This document shows positions 36,124 through 45,186 of a stretch of DNA of 64,000 nucleotides, in pieces (the stretch's first letter is position 1; each line of letters begins with the position of its first letter). Source of the DNA: Vibrio pomeroyi (GTDB taxonomy: Bacteria > Pseudomonadota > Gammaproteobacteria > Enterobacterales > Vibrionaceae); the NCBI GenBank assembly GCA_041879425.1, contig CP090854.1:186001-250000 (forward strand), given 5' to 3'. The position numbers and the translations under genes were made by a program. The notes below the pieces were generated by a model that saw nothing but the letters and a program-made list of their open reading frames with translations, did no database searches and had not been told where the DNA came from.

Positions 36124-36999
36124 ATGAACTTAGAAAATAAAATCTTACTAACTGTAATCATTCCCCACTACAATTCTCCGTCAAGCTTAGAAAGACTGTT
36201 ATCTTCCATTCCACGAGTAGATTCTTGTCAAGTTATAGTAATCGATGACCATAGTTCAATAGATTTGACTGATGTTCGTCGTGCTTTCAATTGGGTTGAA
36301 TTTTTAACACAGGACGTAGGAAAAAAATGGGCTGGCGCAGCTCGGAATAAAGGTCTTAGTCATGCCAGGGGAGAGTATGTATTGTTTGCTGATGCTGACG
36401 ATTATTTTGTGCCAGAGGCCTTTAGTACTATAAATCCTTATTTATCTGGGGAGCATGATGTTGTATATTTCTCGCCTACAAGTACTTATGATGACGGGAC
36501 ACCATCAACAAGACATTATAAATATAATGACCTGGTTATAAAATATCTTGAAAATAGTGATGATACAATAAGGTATGAATACTTTGTACCCTGGAGTAAA
36601 CTTTTTAAATTAAGCTTTATTAAAGAAAGAAATATCTTGTTTGATGAGGTTGTTGCATCTAATGATGTTATGTTTTCATTATTAACAGGGTTTTATGGAG
36701 ATAATTTCAAGGTTTCTAATGAAACAATTTATTGTGTTGTTGAAAGCCATAATTCATTAACAAAGGTTATTAGTGAGCAAGTTGTTGATTCTCGATTTAA
36801 AGTATTATGTAGATATAATGATTTTGTGAAAAGAGAATTGTGTGAAGGCAGACAGATAGCAGCTGTTTCTTGTATAAGTAGAGCGAGAAAAATAAGCTTA
36901 TTCAAAATGTTATCAGTTTTGTTTTTCTCATTGCATAAAGGTTATCCTATTGCACCAAATAAAAGTGGCTTCAAGCGTTGGGTAAAAAGGTTATTTTAA
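36124..36999 (+). CDS. glycosyltransferase family 2
   Basis: The 291-residue protein starts LTVIIPHYNSPSSLERLLSSIP, has VIDDHSSIDLTD and the metal site FADADDYF near residue 98, plus GAARNKGLSHARGEYVLF just before it, all standard for GT2 enzymes. SNDVMFSLLTGFYGD near residue 180 fits the catalytic-base region (ED/ND). The C-terminus is basic, as in membrane-associated enzymes. It overlaps the next gene by one base (TAATG), so the two probably act in sequence on one acceptor. Confidence 0.85.
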   Translation: MNLENKILLTVIIPHYNSPSSLERLLSSIPRVDSCQVIVIDDHSSIDLTDVRRAFNWVEFLTQDVGKKWAGAARNKGLSHARGEYVLFADADDYFVPEAFSTINPYLSGEHDVVYFSPTSTYDDGTPSTRHYKYNDLVIKYLENSDDTIRYEYFVPWSKLFKLSFIKERNILFDEVVASNDVMFSLLTGFYGDNFKVSNETIYCVVESHNSLTKVISEQVVDSRFKVLCRYNDFVKRELCEGRQIAAVSCISRARKISLFKMLSVLFFSLHKGYPIAPNKSGFKRWVKRLF

Positions 37000-38237
37000 T
37001 GAATATTTTATATCTACATCAATATTTTGCAACACCTGAATCAAATGGGGGCACGAGATCGTTTGAAATGGCAAAACGCTTTGTTTCAAACGGGCATAAT
37101 GTTACATTTATTACCTCTTCCGCTTTTCTATCTGAAGATTATTGTCTTTCTTCAGGGTGGAATGAAATCGATATTGAGGGGATTAAATTAAATGTACTTC
37201 ATTTGCCATACTCTAACAACGATTCTTATTTGAAAAGAAGTTTGAAATTTGTACAGTTTTCTTTAAAGGCTATCCCAAAATCATTAAAAGTTAAGTCAGA
37301 TGTTATTCTCGCTACAAGTACACCACTTACTATTGCAATCCCCGGGATAATTTGCTCTAAGATAAATAAAATCCCCATGGTCTTTGAGGTTAGAGATCTA
37401 TGGCCAGAGCTGCCAGTTGCTGTTGGTGCTATTAAAAATAAAGTTTTAATATGGTTGGCAGAAAATCTCGAAAGCTATGCCTATCATAATGCAACTAGGT
37501 TAATTGGGCTGTCTCCTGGCATGTGTGATGGCATCAAAAGGAAAGGTATAGCCAGTGATAAGATAACTCTTGCGACCAATAGTTGTGATACCGAGCTTTT
37601 CGATGTAGATGAAAATGTCGGGGCTACCTATAAGAAAGAAAAGGTATCTTTTGTCGGCGATAGAAAACTTGTTGTTTATACAGGAACATTCGGACCAATA
37701 AATGATGTGAGTTATATCGTAAGTTTGGCTAAAGCTTCTTTAAATCAATCAAGTAACGTGTGTTTTGTTGCCATTGGTTCCGGTATGCAAAAAGAACTAG
37801 TTCTCGAGTTAGCAAAATCAGAGGGGGTTTTAAATAATAACTTGTTTATATTAGATCCCGTCCCAAAAACTGAAATAGTAAAGCTTTTATCGGCCGCTGA
37901 CCTATCATTATCCCTCTTCGGCCCAGTAGAAGAAATGTGGCATAATTCAGCCAATAAGTTGTTTGATGCTTTAGCTTCTGGAACTCCTATCGCTATTAAT
38001 TATGGCGGCTGGCAAAAAGACTTAATTGAAACATATGAATGTGGAGTTGTTTTACATGAGAAAGATTTTTCACAAGCAGCTTTAACAATCAATGAGTTTT
38101 TAAATGACGAAAAAGCTTACGTTTCTGCTAAATTTTCTTGTAAGGATTTAGCCTATAACCATTATTCGCGGGATATCATGGCTAAACGATTAGAAGATGC
38201 GCTCTTGGAGGCTGTCAACAATGAAAAGACCGTTTGA
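36999..38237 (+). CDS. glycosyltransferase family 4, WbuB/PglA-like
   Basis: The TAATG overlap with the upstream gene supports ATG 36999 (412 residues). N-terminal MNILYLHQYFATPESNGGTRSFEMAKRFVSNGHNVTFIT and FEVRDLWPELPVAVGAI are typical of the WbuB branch of GT4. The donor domain has VYTGTFGPINDVSYIV and ANKLFDALASGTPIAINYGGW, with the usual E replaced in part of the second motif. In homologous clusters such enzymes add the second sugar after a PglC-type initiator. The PglC-like gene follows directly, overlapping its 3' end by 17 bp. Confidence 0.87.
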   Translation: MNILYLHQYFATPESNGGTRSFEMAKRFVSNGHNVTFITSSAFLSEDYCLSSGWNEIDIEGIKLNVLHLPYSNNDSYLKRSLKFVQFSLKAIPKSLKVKSDVILATSTPLTIAIPGIICSKINKIPMVFEVRDLWPELPVAVGAIKNKVLIWLAENLESYAYHNATRLIGLSPGMCDGIKRKGIASDKITLATNSCDTELFDVDENVGATYKKEKVSFVGDRKLVVYTGTFGPINDVSYIVSLAKASLNQSSNVCFVAIGSGMQKELVLELAKSEGVLNNNLFILDPVPKTEIVKLLSAADLSLSLFGPVEEMWHNSANKLFDALASGTPIAINYGGWQKDLIETYECGVVLHEKDFSQAALTINEFLNDEKAYVSAKFSCKDLAYNHYSRDIMAKRLEDALLEAVNNEKTV

Positions 38238-38820
38238 TTTTCTCGCGTCTCTTATTGCACTTATCTGTTTAGCTCCTGTTATCTCTTTAGTTGCTTGGAA
38301 GATTCGCAAAAACCTTGGCTCTCCCGTTTTATTTCGGCAAACTCGTCCTGGGTTGAACGGAAAGCCATTTGAAATGGTGAAGTTTCGCAGCATGAAAGAT
38401 GCTGTTGATGCTAATGGCAACTCACTACCAGACGATGAGCGTATGACGCCGTTTGGTGACAAGTTACGCTCAAGTAGCCTAGATGAGTTACCAGGTCTTT
38501 GGAACGTATTGAAAGGGGACATGAGTTTAGTCGGCCCTCGTCCTTTATTAGTGCAATATCTTCCCCTTTATAACAAAGAGCAAGCTCGCCGCCATGACGT
38601 TCGTCCTGGGATAACGGGATGGGCGCAAATCAATGGTCGAAATGCAATTAGTTGGGAAGATAAATTCGCACTAGATGTCTGGTATGTTGATAATCGAACT
38701 TTCTTATTAGATATGAAAATATTATTTTTAACTGTTAAAAAGGTATTCATTAAAGAAGGTATTTCAGCAGAAGGTGAAGCTACTATGCCAGCTTTTAAAG
38801 GTAACTTTAATGAAAAATGA
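38221..38820 (+). CDS. PglC-like initiating sugar-phosphate transferase
   Basis: ATG 38221 follows GGAGG and yields MKRPFDFLASLIALICLAPVISLVAWKI, the single re-entrant membrane helix of monotopic phosphoglycosyl transferases. The 199-residue size matches the minimal PglC form rather than the larger WbaP/WcaJ. Catalytic motifs are visible: KFRSMKDA, the Asp-Glu dyad in SSLDELPGLWNVLKGDMSLVGPRPLL, and RPGITGWAQINGRN. It would load the first sugar-1-phosphate, probably a diNAcBac-type sugar given its neighbours, onto undecaprenyl phosphate. Confidence 0.9.
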   Translation: MKRPFDFLASLIALICLAPVISLVAWKIRKNLGSPVLFRQTRPGLNGKPFEMVKFRSMKDAVDANGNSLPDDERMTPFGDKLRSSSLDELPGLWNVLKGDMSLVGPRPLLVQYLPLYNKEQARRHDVRPGITGWAQINGRNAISWEDKFALDVWYVDNRTFLLDMKILFLTVKKVFIKEGISAEGEATMPAFKGNFNEK

Positions 38821-39463
38821 AAATATTATTGCAGTCTATGGAGCTAGTGGTTTTGGAAAGGAAGTGATTCCATTAGTGAAATCTGTATATGGTTCTTATT
38901 ATGATTTGGTGTTTATTGACGATAATTTTGATGGTCTCAATTTAAATGATTACAAAGTCTTTAAGTATGAAGAATTCATAAATACTAATTATTGCAAAAA
39001 GTATGCAGTTATAGCTATTGCAGACTCTAATGTTAGAAAAGCATTAGCAGAAAAATTAACTTCAGATGGAATTGAGCATTTAGATGTTCACTCTAACAAT
39101 TCAGTGCTTTTAGACAGCAACCAAATCGGTAAAGGGAGTATTTTATGCCCTTTTACAACTATTACCTCAAATGTTCAAATTGGTGATTTCTTCCATGCTA
39201 ATTTATACAGTTATGTTGCGCATGATTGTGTCATTGGTGATTATGTTACTTTTGCGCCATCAGTTAAATGTAATGGGAATGTCGTCGTCGAGGATTTTGC
39301 ATACATTGGAACTGGTGCAGTTATCAAACAAGGTACACCTAAACGCCCAATTGTTATTGGTGAAGGCGCAGTCGTCGGTATGGGGGCTGTAGTAACCAAG
39401 AGTGTTAAGGCGGGTGATATCGTATTTGGTAATCCTGCTAAATCTTTAAAAAGGGGGAAGTAG
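38810..39463 (+). CDS. PglD/NeuD-like sugar N-acyltransferase
   Basis: I place the start at ATG 38810, behind AAAGGT, giving MKNENIIAVYGASGFGKEV (217 residues). The N-terminal domain is Rossmann-like for the UDP-sugar. Residues from about 90 are left-handed beta-helix repeats with the catalytic histidine in SYVAHDCVIGDYVTFAPS and the closing FGNPAKSLKRGK. It would acylate the 4-amino sugar made by the aminotransferase at 39897. The overlap with the PglC-like gene and the MaoC gene after it suggest the acyl group might not be acetyl. Confidence 0.85.
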   Translation: MKNENIIAVYGASGFGKEVIPLVKSVYGSYYDLVFIDDNFDGLNLNDYKVFKYEEFINTNYCKKYAVIAIADSNVRKALAEKLTSDGIEHLDVHSNNSVLLDSNQIGKGSILCPFTTITSNVQIGDFFHANLYSYVAHDCVIGDYVTFAPSVKCNGNVVVEDFAYIGTGAVIKQGTPKRPIVIGEGAVVGMGAVVTKSVKAGDIVFGNPAKSLKRGK

Positions 39464-39885
39464 TGAAAGAAGTCGTTTCTGGTGTCCTATTTGAAGATAT
39501 TGAAGTCGGTATGTTTGTTAGTTATTCACAAACAATAACAGATGCTGATGTAAAAGGGTTTGCCGGATTATCTGGTGATCATAATCCTGTTCATGTGGAT
39601 GAGCAATTTGCAGAAGGCTCACGCTTTAAAAAGAGAATTGCCCACGGATTGATTTCTGGTAGTTTTTTTTCTGCGTTATTTGGTACTAAACTTCCGGGGC
39701 CTGGTTGTGTGTATGTTGCTCAGTCTTTTAATTTTAAACGAGCTGTTTATTTAGGTGATACTGTTACAGCAACAGCAACCGTTACGAAAATTGACGATAG
39801 AAAACGTCGAGTCTTTTTTGATACCGTTTGTAAAGTGAGAAATAAGACAGTTATCGATGGTGTTGCAGAGCTTTATGTTCCTTAG
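39463..39885 (+). CDS. MaoC-family (R)-enoyl-CoA hydratase
   Basis: GTG start shares its G with the preceding stop codon. The 140-residue hot-dog protein carries the hydratase motif FAGLSGDHNPVHVDEQFA, with catalytic Asp and His, and GLISGSFFSALFGTKLPGPGCVYVAQSFNFKRAVYLGDT, close to PhaJ-type enzymes that make (R)-3-hydroxyacyl-CoA. Such a fatty-acid enzyme is out of place in a polysaccharide operon unless it supplies the acyl donor for the N-acyltransferase next door. Confidence 0.85.
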   Translation: MKEVVSGVLFEDIEVGMFVSYSQTITDADVKGFAGLSGDHNPVHVDEQFAEGSRFKKRIAHGLISGSFFSALFGTKLPGPGCVYVAQSFNFKRAVYLGDTVTATATVTKIDDRKRRVFFDTVCKVRNKTVIDGVAELYVP

Positions 39886-39896
39886 AGAGATACAAA

Positions 39897-41072
39897 ATGT
39901 TAAATACTCATTTTTCCCCTTGGCCTTCGTTTACTCAAGAGGAAGCGGACGCCGTAAGTAAGGTTGTACTTTCAAATAAAGTTAACTATTGGACGGGTCA
40001 AGAAGGTCGTGAATTCGAAAAAGAGTTTGCGGCTTGGGTTGGTTGTGAATATGCAGTGGCTCTGGGTAACGGTACATTAGCGTTAGATCTTGCATTAAAA
40101 GCATTTGGGGTTGGTCAAGGTGATGAAGTGATCACCACATCTCGTACTTTCTTAGCATCGGCTTCCTCTATTGTGACAGCTGGTGCGACGCCTGTTTTTG
40201 CGGATGTGGATCTGAACAGTCAAAACATCACTGCTGAATCGATACAAGCGGTACTTACGCCAAAAACCAAGGTCGTGATTGTTGTTCACCTTGCAGGTAT
40301 GCCAGCCGAGATGGATGCGATCATGGCGCTTTCTGAACAGCATGGCTTTAAGGTTATTGAAGATTGTGCTCAGGCACACGGCGCAAAATACAAAGGTCGC
40401 AGTGTCGGTACTATAGGTCATATTGGTGCTTGGTCTTTCTGCCAAGACAAGATCATGACCACTGGCGGCGAAGGCGGCATGGTAACCACTAACGACAAAG
40501 ATCTGTGGTCGTTTATGTGGTCTTATAAGGATCATGGTAAAAGCTATGACGCCATTTACAACCGCGAGCACCCACCGGGCTTCCGTTGGCTTCATGAAAG
40601 CTTTGGGACCAACTGGCGCATGACAGAAATGCAAGCCGCTATTGGTCGTATCCAAATTCAACGTATGACTGATTGGACGCAAAAGCGTCAAGCTAACGCT
40701 GCTGTGATTGAAGAGGAGATGGCTGATCTTCCAATTGTTCGCCGTGTGGATATTCCTGAATACATTGAACATGCTGAATATAAGCATTATATGTTCATTC
40801 GCCCTGAACATCTAAAACCAGGTTGGACTCGCGATAAAATTGTTGATGCGATTGTTGAACACGGTGTGCCTGCATATCAAGGCAGTTGTTCTGAGGTTTA
40901 TCTAGAAAAAGCATTTGATGGCACAAGTTACAGGCCAGAAACACCGTTAAAGAATGCGGTTGAGCTAGGTGAAACCAGCTTAATGTTTTTAGTGCACCCA
41001 ACCTTAACGCTGGGAGAGATCAATAAAACGGCTGAAGTTATACGTACCGTTCTACTCGAAGCTCAGCTTTAA
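39897..41072 (+). CDS. PglE-like DegT/DnrJ aminotransferase for a 4-amino sugar
   Basis: The 391-residue protein is a PLP-dependent sugar aminotransferase. It has ALGNGTLALDLALKAFGVGQGDEVITTSRTFLASASSI for PLP phosphate binding, VIEDCAQAHGAKYKG with the pyridine-ring aspartate, and WSFCQDKIMTTGGEGGMV with the Schiff-base lysine in a QDK context. These enzymes convert UDP-4-keto-6-deoxy sugars, made by PglF-type dehydratases, to 4-amino sugars. It forms a pathway with genes 42683 (PglF-like), 38810 (PglD-like) and 38221 (PglC-like). GC content is higher than in the genes upstream. Confidence 0.9.
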   Translation: MLNTHFSPWPSFTQEEADAVSKVVLSNKVNYWTGQEGREFEKEFAAWVGCEYAVALGNGTLALDLALKAFGVGQGDEVITTSRTFLASASSIVTAGATPVFADVDLNSQNITAESIQAVLTPKTKVVIVVHLAGMPAEMDAIMALSEQHGFKVIEDCAQAHGAKYKGRSVGTIGHIGAWSFCQDKIMTTGGEGGMVTTNDKDLWSFMWSYKDHGKSYDAIYNREHPPGFRWLHESFGTNWRMTEMQAAIGRIQIQRMTDWTQKRQANAAVIEEEMADLPIVRRVDIPEYIEHAEYKHYMFIRPEHLKPGWTRDKIVDAIVEHGVPAYQGSCSEVYLEKAFDGTSYRPETPLKNAVELGETSLMFLVHPTLTLGEINKTAEVIRTVLLEAQL

Positions 41073-41154
41073 CAATGTATCTTGATAGGGAAAGTAATAA
41101 TTTCCCCCTATTTAAGAACGTATCAAATTTATTACAACGTCAACTAAGAATAAA

Positions 41155-41178
41155 ATGAAAATGAAAATGAAAATGAAA
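41155..41178 (+). repeat. hexanucleotide microsatellite at the ugd start
   Basis: Four perfect tandem copies of ATGAAA at the 5' end of the coding frame, each supplying a possible in-frame start codon (41155, 41161, 41167, 41173). Gain or loss would change the N-terminus by Met-Lys pairs and the distance to any ribosome site without a frameshift. Confidence 0.85.
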
Positions 41179-42339
41179 ATTGCAATTGCCGGTACAGGCT
41201 ATGTAGGCTTATCAAATGCGATGCTGTTATCACAGCATCATGACGTTGTCGCAGTCGATATTATAGAAGAGAAAGTGAGGTTACTGAACGATAAATTATC
41301 TCCAATCGTTGATGCTGAAATTGAAGACTTCTTGGCGAATAAGTCATTAAACTTCGCTGCGACACTCGATAAAGAGTTAGCGTATTCCAATGCGGAATAC
41401 GTCATCATTGCCACTCCTACTGATTACGATGTTGAAACTAATTACTTCAATACCTCTTCCGTTGAAGCGGTAATTAAAGATGTGATGGCGATTAACCCAA
41501 ATGCAGTGATGGTGATTAAATCTACCGTTCCTGTGGGGTATACCGCGCGTATTAAGCAAGAGCTAGAGTGTGAAAACCTCATGTTTTCTCCTGAGTTTCT
41601 ACGTGAAGGTAAAGCGCTATACGACAACCTGCACCCATCACGTATTGTGGTGGGTGAACGCTCTGAACGCGCACAAGTTTTTGCGAACTTGTTGCTAGAA
41701 GGGGCGGTTAAAAAAGATGTTGAAATCCTGTATACCGATTCAACAGAAGCCGAAGCCGTAAAGCTGTTCTCTAACACTTATTTGGCACTTCGCGTAGCTT
41801 ACTTTAATGAACTAGATACTTACGCAGAATCACACGGGCTAGATACGCGTCAAATCATTGATGGCGTCTGTTTAGACCCGCGTATTGGCTCGCACTACAA
41901 CAACCCTTCTTTTGGTTACGGTGGTTACTGCTTACCAAAGGATACTAAACAGTTACGTGCGAACTACTCAGATGTACCAAATAACATTATTGGTGCAATT
42001 GTAGACTCGAACACCACTCGCAAAGATTTTATTGCTGATTCGATTATCAAACGCAACCCAAGACGTGTTGGTATTTATCGATTAGTAATGAAATCAGGCT
42101 CTGACAACTTCCGTGCTTCTAGTATTCAAGGCATCATGAAACGCCTCAAAGCCAAAGGTATCGAAGTGGTGGTGTTTGAACCAGAACTAAAAGAAAAAGA
42201 GTTTTTCCGTTCACTGGTGCTAACGGATTTCGAGCAGTTTAAATCAAGCTGTGATGTGATTGTCTCAAACCGTATGGCCCAAGAGTTGACGGATGTGAAA
42301 GATAAAGTGTATACACGCGATTTATTTGGTTCTGATTAA
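41155..42339 (+). CDS. ugd: UDP-glucose 6-dehydrogenase
   Basis: The frame (394 residues from 41155; 388 from 41173) has [18 protein letters not shown], the NAD-binding glycine loop, [19 protein letters not shown] and [24 protein letters not shown]. The active site [16 protein letters not shown] contains the catalytic cysteine. It oxidises UDP-glucose to UDP-glucuronic acid, indicating an acidic sugar in the product. The four ATG codons at the start come from a repeat; homologues usually begin at the MKIAI methionine, i.e. 41173. A terminator-like hairpin follows at 42505. Confidence 0.95.
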   Translation: MKMKMKMKIAIAGTGYVGLSNAMLLSQHHDVVAVDIIEEKVRLLNDKLSPIVDAEIEDFLANKSLNFAATLDKELAYSNAEYVIIATPTDYDVETNYFNTSSVEAVIKDVMAINPNAVMVIKSTVPVGYTARIKQELECENLMFSPEFLREGKALYDNLHPSRIVVGERSERAQVFANLLLEGAVKKDVEILYTDSTEAEAVKLFSNTYLALRVAYFNELDTYAESHGLDTRQIIDGVCLDPRIGSHYNNPSFGYGGYCLPKDTKQLRANYSDVPNNIIGAIVDSNTTRKDFIADSIIKRNPRRVGIYRLVMKSGSDNFRASSIQGIMKRLKAKGIEVVVFEPELKEKEFFRSLVLTDFEQFKSSCDVIVSNRMAQELTDVKDKVYTRDLFGSD

Positions 42340-42504
42340 GGACTAAATAACAATGTGTCTGGTAACGAGAGTTGTTGTTTGATAAATGGCACTCCTATTA
42401 TAAAGGTATTTCTTCGCGGCTTTTATTATTAGTTTTCTGGATTAGGCGTTTCAGGTATGAAATGGACGCTCGTATAAGATGTTTTCTTGGACACGTCACA
42501 AATA

Positions 42505-42542
42505 CCCCAATAGCTGAAAGTTGTCGAACTGTTGGGGCTTTT
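42505..42542 (+). terminator. intrinsic terminator after ugd
   Basis: Nine-pair stem CCCCAATAG / CTGTTGGGG (one T-G pair) with a 15-nt loop, followed by CTTTTAT. The surrounding gap (42340-42682) contains no convincing gene. Confidence 0.68.
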
Positions 42543-42682
42543 ATATCAATAACAAATTAAAGCGCGAATTAAATATTCGGGTTATCTTTTGCAAGTTCTC
42601 TTTGCGAATTTAAATAATGTTCAACACATCCACTCATGCAGTTTTTGTGGTTTATTAAATACTCATAAATAAGAATAACTTT

Positions 42683-44620
42683 ATGCAACGTCTAAACTTC
42701 ATATGGCACCTTTCTCGTTTTAAAAAGCGGGTTATCAGTGTTTCTATTGATGCTTTACTCATTATATTCTCTCTGCACATTGCGCTGTGGACAAGGCTAG
42801 GCGATTTCCAATTTTTGAATGATGGCGATAATTTATTACTGACAGGCTTAACAGTAATAACTACCGTGCTTATTTTTACTAAATTAGGGCTTTATCGCGC
42901 AGTACTTAGGTTTCTCACCTTTCAAGCGCTGTTTGTGGTAACGGCTGGCGCAATATTGTCGGCAATCTCTTTGGCTCTGTTTGCTTATTACCTGCAAGAA
43001 CCTGTCCCTCGTACGGTGCCTATTATTTACGGTGCTTATTTAGCCTTGTTGTGCGGTGGTTCTCGTTTGGTGGTTCGCAATCTTGTCGCGACGACGTCAA
43101 AAGATATTCGTCAAGAAGTGCTGATCTACGGTGCAGGCTCTGGTGGCCGACAATTGGCAGTCGCGTTAAGAGCGTCTGAAAACTATCGAGTACGCGCGTT
43201 TATTGATGAAGATAAAACGCTCACCAATACTGTTATTTTGGGTTTGCCTGTTATTGATTTGGATAAAGCGGAAGGGTTAATTGAGAAGCACGACGTTTCT
43301 AAAATCTTACTCGCGATACCTAGCGCTTCTCGTGCTCGTCGTAAGCAAGTGTTGGATTTGTTGGCACAGCTGCCAGTTGAGATTCAAACCGTTCCTGAAA
43401 TGGCCGATATTGTGTCAGGTAAAGCAAAAATTGATGAGCTTACCGATGTGCCTATCGAAGATTTGCTCGGTCGTGATGCGGTGGCACCTCAGCAAGCACT
43501 GATGGAAGCCAATATCAAAGGCAAAGTGGTGATGGTGACCGGTGCTGGCGGTTCTATTGGTTCTGAACTTTGTCGTCAAATCCTTAAACAACAACCTAAA
43601 ACATTAGTGTTGTTTGAAGTGTCTGAATTTGGCTTATACCAAATTGATCGTGAGCTTTCGCTCGTCAAAGAAACTAAAGGTTATGAAGTGGAGATCGTCC
43701 CACTATTAGGTTCGGTGCAGCGTTCACATCGATTGTTAACCTCAATGCAGTCTTTTGGTGTGCAAACGGTTTACCATGCAGCAGCCTATAAGCACGTTCC
43801 TCTCGTTGAGTACAACGTGGTAGAAGGTGTGCGTAATAATGTTTACGGGACTTACTATACGGCGAAAGCGGCGATCGAAGCGGGTGTTGAATCGTTTGTG
43901 CTTATCTCAACAGACAAAGCGGTACGCCCAACTAACGTGATGGGCACGACCAAGCGTATGGCGGAATTAGGGCTGCAAGCCTTGGCTGAACAAGAGAACC
44001 AAAAAGAGCACGGTACTCGTTTTTGTATGGTTCGTTTTGGTAATGTGCTGGGATCGTCTGGCTCTGTCATTCCTCTGTTTAAAAGGCAGATTAAAGCCGG
44101 TGGTCCACTCACCGTTACCCACCGTGATATTACCCGTTTCTTTATGACCATCCCTGAAGCGGCACAGTTGGTTATCCAAGCAGGGGCAATGGGTAAAGGC
44201 GGTGATGTATTCGTTCTTGATATGGGCGAATCAGTCAAAATTACCGACCTTGCAGAAAATTTGATTAACCTTTCTGGTCTTTCAGTTAAGAATGAAGAGA
44301 ATCCTCATGGTGATATTGAGATTCAGTTCTCAGGTTTACGTCCAGGTGAGAAGCTCTATGAAGAGTTATTGATTGGCGATAATGTATCCCCAACAGCTCA
44401 TGAGCGAATCATGGCTGCACAAGAAGTTTTCTTACCGATTAATGAATATGACACGCTACTTGAATCTTTGGATTTCGCTTGTCACAACTTACAACATGAT
44501 ACGATTCGCCGGCTTCTGCTCGATGCACCAACTGGGTTTAAGCCGACAGACGGGATAGGGGATTTGGTTTGGAATGCTGCTCAGTACAAAGAGACGCTCC
44601 TTCTAGAACCTAGAACCTAG
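42683..44620 (+). CDS. membrane NDP-sugar 4,6-dehydratase, PglF/WbpM-like
   Basis: The 645-residue protein has four N-terminal membrane helices (about 15-130), a CoA-binding-like Rossmann segment (LIYGAGSGGRQLA, IPSASRARRKQVLDLL), and a catalytic short-chain dehydrogenase domain from about 280. The latter has VMVTGAGGSIGSELCRQIL, YHAAAYKHVPLVE and STDKAVRPTNVMGTTKR, where Met-Lys replaces the Tyr-Lys pair, as in WbpM/PglF. RFGNVLGSSGSVIPLF follows. It should turn UDP-GlcNAc into its 4-keto-6-deoxy form, feeding the aminotransferase upstream. The last five codons lie in a 7-bp tandem repeat. Confidence 0.93.
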   Translation: MQRLNFIWHLSRFKKRVISVSIDALLIIFSLHIALWTRLGDFQFLNDGDNLLLTGLTVITTVLIFTKLGLYRAVLRFLTFQALFVVTAGAILSAISLALFAYYLQEPVPRTVPIIYGAYLALLCGGSRLVVRNLVATTSKDIRQEVLIYGAGSGGRQLAVALRASENYRVRAFIDEDKTLTNTVILGLPVIDLDKAEGLIEKHDVSKILLAIPSASRARRKQVLDLLAQLPVEIQTVPEMADIVSGKAKIDELTDVPIEDLLGRDAVAPQQALMEANIKGKVVMVTGAGGSIGSELCRQILKQQPKTLVLFEVSEFGLYQIDRELSLVKETKGYEVEIVPLLGSVQRSHRLLTSMQSFGVQTVYHAAAYKHVPLVEYNVVEGVRNNVYGTYYTAKAAIEAGVESFVLISTDKAVRPTNVMGTTKRMAELGLQALAEQENQKEHGTRFCMVRFGNVLGSSGSVIPLFKRQIKAGGPLTVTHRDITRFFMTIPEAAQLVIQAGAMGKGGDVFVLDMGESVKITDLAENLINLSGLSVKNEENPHGDIEIQFSGLRPGEKLYEELLIGDNVSPTAHERIMAAQEVFLPINEYDTLLESLDFACHNLQHDTIRRLLLDAPTGFKPTDGIGDLVWNAAQYKETLLLEPRT

Positions 44621-44649
44621 AACCTAGAACCTAGAACCTAGAACCTAGA
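44603..44649 (+). repeat. 7-bp tandem repeat across a stop codon
   Basis: Six full copies and one partial copy of CTAGAAC. The stop codon of the dehydratase gene (44618-44620) is inside the third copy, so the last residues LEPRT come from the repeat. Confidence 0.9.
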
Positions 44650-44777
44650 CCGATATTGGGTTCGGTGATGTGAATTATGACCTTCCGTTAGCGTGTTGTT
44701 TACACAATTCTTTCGAAGATGTTCTGTTTATTGTCCATAATTACTATGAGCTTTAATAGCGATATGAGGCAGTAATC

Positions 44778-44960
44778 ATGATAATAGATATTTCATCTAA
44801 TCAAGAAATTGAAGAAAGTTTGGATCAAATATTGTGGGATGATTTTAGCTTTCAATATGTTACCAACAAAACCACAGTGATAGAGCAACCGGTGGTGCAT
44901 GATCTAAAATCACAGGACGATGATGAAGATCATGACACTGAAATTAATCTTCTAAACTGA
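44778..44960 (+). CDS. small acidic hypothetical protein
   Basis: GAGGC lies ten bases before ATG 44778, so this 60-residue frame may be translated. The product (MIIDISSNQEIEESLDQILWDDFSF...) is strongly acidic, especially SQDDDEDHDTE near the end. No domain, signal peptide or membrane segment is visible. I do not recognise it. It lies alone between the capsule genes and gpmI, in the same direction. Confidence 0.45.
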   Translation: MIIDISSNQEIEESLDQILWDDFSFQYVTNKTTVIEQPVVHDLKSQDDDEDHDTEINLLN

Positions 44961-45101
44961 AGAGCCGTGAGGCTACCGTTGTTGCGTTTTTTCGATATGG
45001 ATGGTGGGGATATAAGTGTTCATATCCCTACTTTACTCCCTCCTAAAATGACGCTTTTTTTCATGTTCGATCATCCTACCTGCGCCCTTTCTTGATCTTC
45101 C

Positions 45102-45128
45102 ACTACAGTTTTGACTGTAAACTGTAGT
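45102..45128. promoter_or_regulatory. perfect inverted repeat overlapping the predicted gpmI -35 box
   Basis: ACTACAGTTT and AAACTGTAGT are perfect 10-bp inverted arms separated by seven bases. The -35 hexamer TTGACT (45111-45116) lies inside. Its position suggests a repressor operator; no T run follows, so it is not a terminator. Confidence 0.6.
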
Positions 45129-45139
45129 AAAATTACGCT
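45111..45139 (+). promoter_or_regulatory. predicted gpmI promoter
   Basis: TTGACT and TACGCT separated by 17 bp, about 50 bp before the gpmI start. The -35 matches five of six consensus bases; the -10 is weaker. Confidence 0.5.
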
Positions 45140-45186
45140 AATTTGTTTTTATACCGATTTATTTTGAATTGAACGAGGTCAGTCCT

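Noticed and set aside
40152..40811. 219-residue open frame on the - strand
   Set aside because: It lies wholly antisense to the aminotransferase gene, has no ribosome site and no recognisable protein features.
42372..42560. 62-codon frame after ugd
   Set aside because: It runs through the predicted terminator hairpin and has basic, low-quality sequence without a ribosome site.
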